Assembly (NCBI GenBank): GCA_033782935.1
Contig: JAWQEG010000128.1
Location: 496,001 to 560,000 of the forward strand
Origin: Petrolisthes cinctipes
Taxonomy: Eukaryota > Arthropoda > Malacostraca > Decapoda > Porcellanidae
DNA: 64,000 nucleotides
Reading direction: 5' to 3'
The notes beneath the pieces were generated by a model. It did no database searches. It was not told the DNA's origin and saw only the letters and a list, made by a program, of their open reading frames with translations. Shown here in pieces: positions 62,033 through 64,000 of the stretch. Both the position numbers and the translations under genes were made by a program. How positions within the stretch are numbered: the first letter of the stretch is position 1; each line of letters starts with the position of its first letter.

Positions 62033-64000
62033 CTTAAAATCGATATTTTAGGTGCCCAAAGTCAACATGTGTATGCATCTTCTGCACTCGTTTATATCTC
62101 AAATTCAACCTCAAAACACCCGAAAATTTGATAATTTTGGGTCCTAGAAGCGATCTGTACATGTCTAGTCAGTGCTAGAATGTTTTCATAATATAGGCTT
62201 AAAATATGCTGAAAATCGATATTTTAGGTGCCCAAAGTCAATATGTGCATACATCTTCTCTACCCGTTTATATCTCAAATTCAGGCTCAAAACACCCGAA
62301 AATTCGATATTTTGGGGTCCCACAAGCGATCTGTACATGCCTACTCAGTGCTAGAATATTTTCAAAATATAGGCCCAAAACATGCTAAAAATCGATATTT
62401 TAGGGGCCCAAAGTCGATATCTCAAATTCAGGTCCAAAACACCCAAAAACTCGATATTTTGGGGTCCCAGAATTAATCTGTACATGCCTACTTAGTGCTA
62501 GAATGTTTTCAAAATACAGGCCCAAAACATGCTAAAAATCGATATTTTAAGTGTCCAAAGTCGATATGTGCATGCATCTTCTGTACCCGTTTATATCTCA
62601 AATTCGGGCTCAAAACACCCGAAAATTCGGTATTTTTGGGTCCCAGAAGCGATCTGTACATCCCTACTCCTAGTTAGAATGTTTTCAAGATACAGACCCA
62701 AAACATGCTCAAAATCGATATTTTAAGTGTCCAAAGTCGATATGTGCATGCATCATCTGTACCCGTTTATATCTCAAATTCAGGCTCAAAACACCCGAAA
62801 ATTCGATATTTTGGGGTCCCAGAAGTGATCTGTATATGCCTACTTAGTGCTAGAATATTTTCAAAATATAGGCCCAAAACCTGCTAAAAATCAATATTTT
62901 AGGTCCCCAAAGTCGATGTCTCAAATTCAGGCGCAAAACACCCGAAAATTCGATATTTTGGGGTCCCAAAAAGCGAACTGTACATGCCTACTCCGTGTTA
63001 AAGTATTTTCAAAATACAGGCTCAAAACATACTGAAAATCGATCTTTTAGGTGCCCAAAAGTCGATATGTAAATGCATCTTCTGTACCCGTTTATATCCC
63101 AAATTTAACCTCAAAACACCCGAAAATTCGATATTTTTGGGTCCCAGAAGCGATCTGTACATGCCTACTCAGTGCTAGAATGTTTTCAAAATATAGGCTC
63201 AAAACATGCTAAAAATCGATATTTTAAGTGTCCAAAGTCGATAGGTGCATGCATCATCTGTACCCGTTTATATCTCAAATTCAGGCTCAAAACACCCGAA
63301 AATTCGATATTTTGGGGTCCCAGAAGTGATCTGTACATGCCTACTTAGTGCTAGAATATTTTCAAATTATAGGCCCAAAACATGCTAAAAATCGATATTT
63401 TAGGTCCCCAAAGTCGATTTCTCAAACTCTGGCCCAAAACACTTGAAAATTCGATATTTTTGGGTCCCAGAAGCGAACTGTACATGCCTACTCCGTGTTA
63501 GAGTATTTTCTAGATACAGGCCAAAATATACTGAAAATCGATCCTTTAGGTGCCCAAAAGTCGATATGTAAATGCATCTTCTGTACCCGTTTATATCCCA
63601 AATTTAACCTCAAAACACCCGAAAATTCGATATTTTTGGGTCCCAGAAGCGATCTGTACATGCCTACTCAGTGATACAATTTTTTCAAAACATAGGCTCA
63701 AAACATGCTAAAAATCGATATTTTAAGTGTCCAAAGTCGATATGTGCATGCTTCATCTGTACCCGTTTATATCTCAAATTCAGGCTCAAAACACCCGAAA
63801 ATTCGATATTTTGGGGTCCCAGAAGCGATCTGTACATGCCTACTCAGATGCAGGCCCAAAACATGCTAAAAATCGATATTTTAAGTACCCAAATTGAACA
63901 TGTGTATGCATCTTCTGCACTCGTTTATATCTCAAATTCAACCTCAAAACACCCGAACTTTCGATAATTTTGGGTCCCAGAAGCGATCTGTACATGTCTA

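Larger units (their letters stand above)
17041..64000 (+). repeat. Satellite DNA array, 176/177-bp dimeric monomer, roughly 270-290 units, continuing past the window
   Basis: All units are in the same orientation and the array is uninterrupted for about 47 kb. Each monomer has two 88-bp halves. Half A runs from CGATATTTTAGGTGCCC through GTGCATGCATCTTCTGTACC to CTCAAATTCAGGCTCAAAAC. Half B runs from CGATATTTTGGGGTCCC through CTGTACATGCCTACTCAGTG to TTTTCAAAATATAGGCCC. ATCGAT (ClaI) and GCATGC (SphI) recur in most A halves. Length classes are 176-177 (full), 147-148 (29 bp missing from A) and 158 (18 bp missing from B). The many short open frames inside are by-products of a stop-poor unit. A centromeric or pericentromeric role is inferred from monomer length and higher-order structure. 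Confidence 0.97.

Noticed and set aside
17041..64000. Dozens of 60-220-codon open frames in the satellite, many with similar predicted peptides
   Set aside because: They repeat with the monomer, exist in all three forward frames, and change frame at each 176-bp unit. They are by-products of a stop-poor satellite, with no splice or start context.
17041..64000. CRISPR array
   Set aside because: Units are contiguous with no unique spacers, far longer than CRISPR repeats, and the DNA is eukaryotic.

Overview
The window looks like eukaryotic, probably arthropod, genomic DNA. It has short exons with GT/AG splice signals, non-LTR and LTR retroelement remains, terminal-inverted-repeat elements, many microsatellites and a very large satellite array. 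A decapod crustacean is my best guess. It rests only on the general look of the repeats and a short TTAGG-type run near 9.53 kb, so it is weak. No prokaryotic operon, rRNA, tRNA or CRISPR array is visible.

Layout. (1) 62-1585: one intronless protein-kinase-like gene. Its C-terminus is an expanded 24-bp coding minisatellite (TDTEDDCN repeats), and the DFG Asp is replaced (E-L-G). (2) 1736-6021: a run of unrelated tandem arrays (33/34-bp, 25/30-bp, about 85-115-bp, about 150-bp, about 85-110-bp, 61/63-bp and 56-59-bp units) with AT-rich spacers. (3) 6751-9404: a decayed non-LTR retrotransposon on the + strand, with an ORF1 relic (PHD-like finger), an endonuclease relic, a linker and the first residues of the reverse transcriptase, where it is cut off. 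(4) 9405-17040: non-repetitive sequence carrying a 1,207-bp solo LTR with a 5-bp target duplication (10889-12095), a foldback element (13274-13537), a 741-bp TA-flanked inverted-repeat element (14618-15358), two convincing coding exons of an unidentified gene (14002-14106 and 15762-15869), and the 3' end of a second non-LTR element on the - strand (16268-16560). (5) 17041-64000: one uninterrupted, head-to-tail satellite array that runs off the right edge.

The satellite is the dominant feature. Its full monomer is 176-177 bp and is itself an ancient dimer of two 88-bp halves, about 64% identical without gaps by hand count on one monomer. Shorter monomers (147/148 and 158 bp) are explained by one internal deletion in one or the other half. 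Linked variants recur in fixed order and form nested higher-order repeats with periods of about 0.5, 0.68, 1.16, 1.36, 1.68, 2.0, 2.04, 4.16 and 9 kb. This is the architecture expected of a centromeric or pericentromeric satellite, but location and function are inference.

The genes do not form a visible pathway. The kinase-like gene stands alone beside tandem repeats. The two exons near 14-16 kb belong to one transcription unit whose other exons I could not place with confidence.
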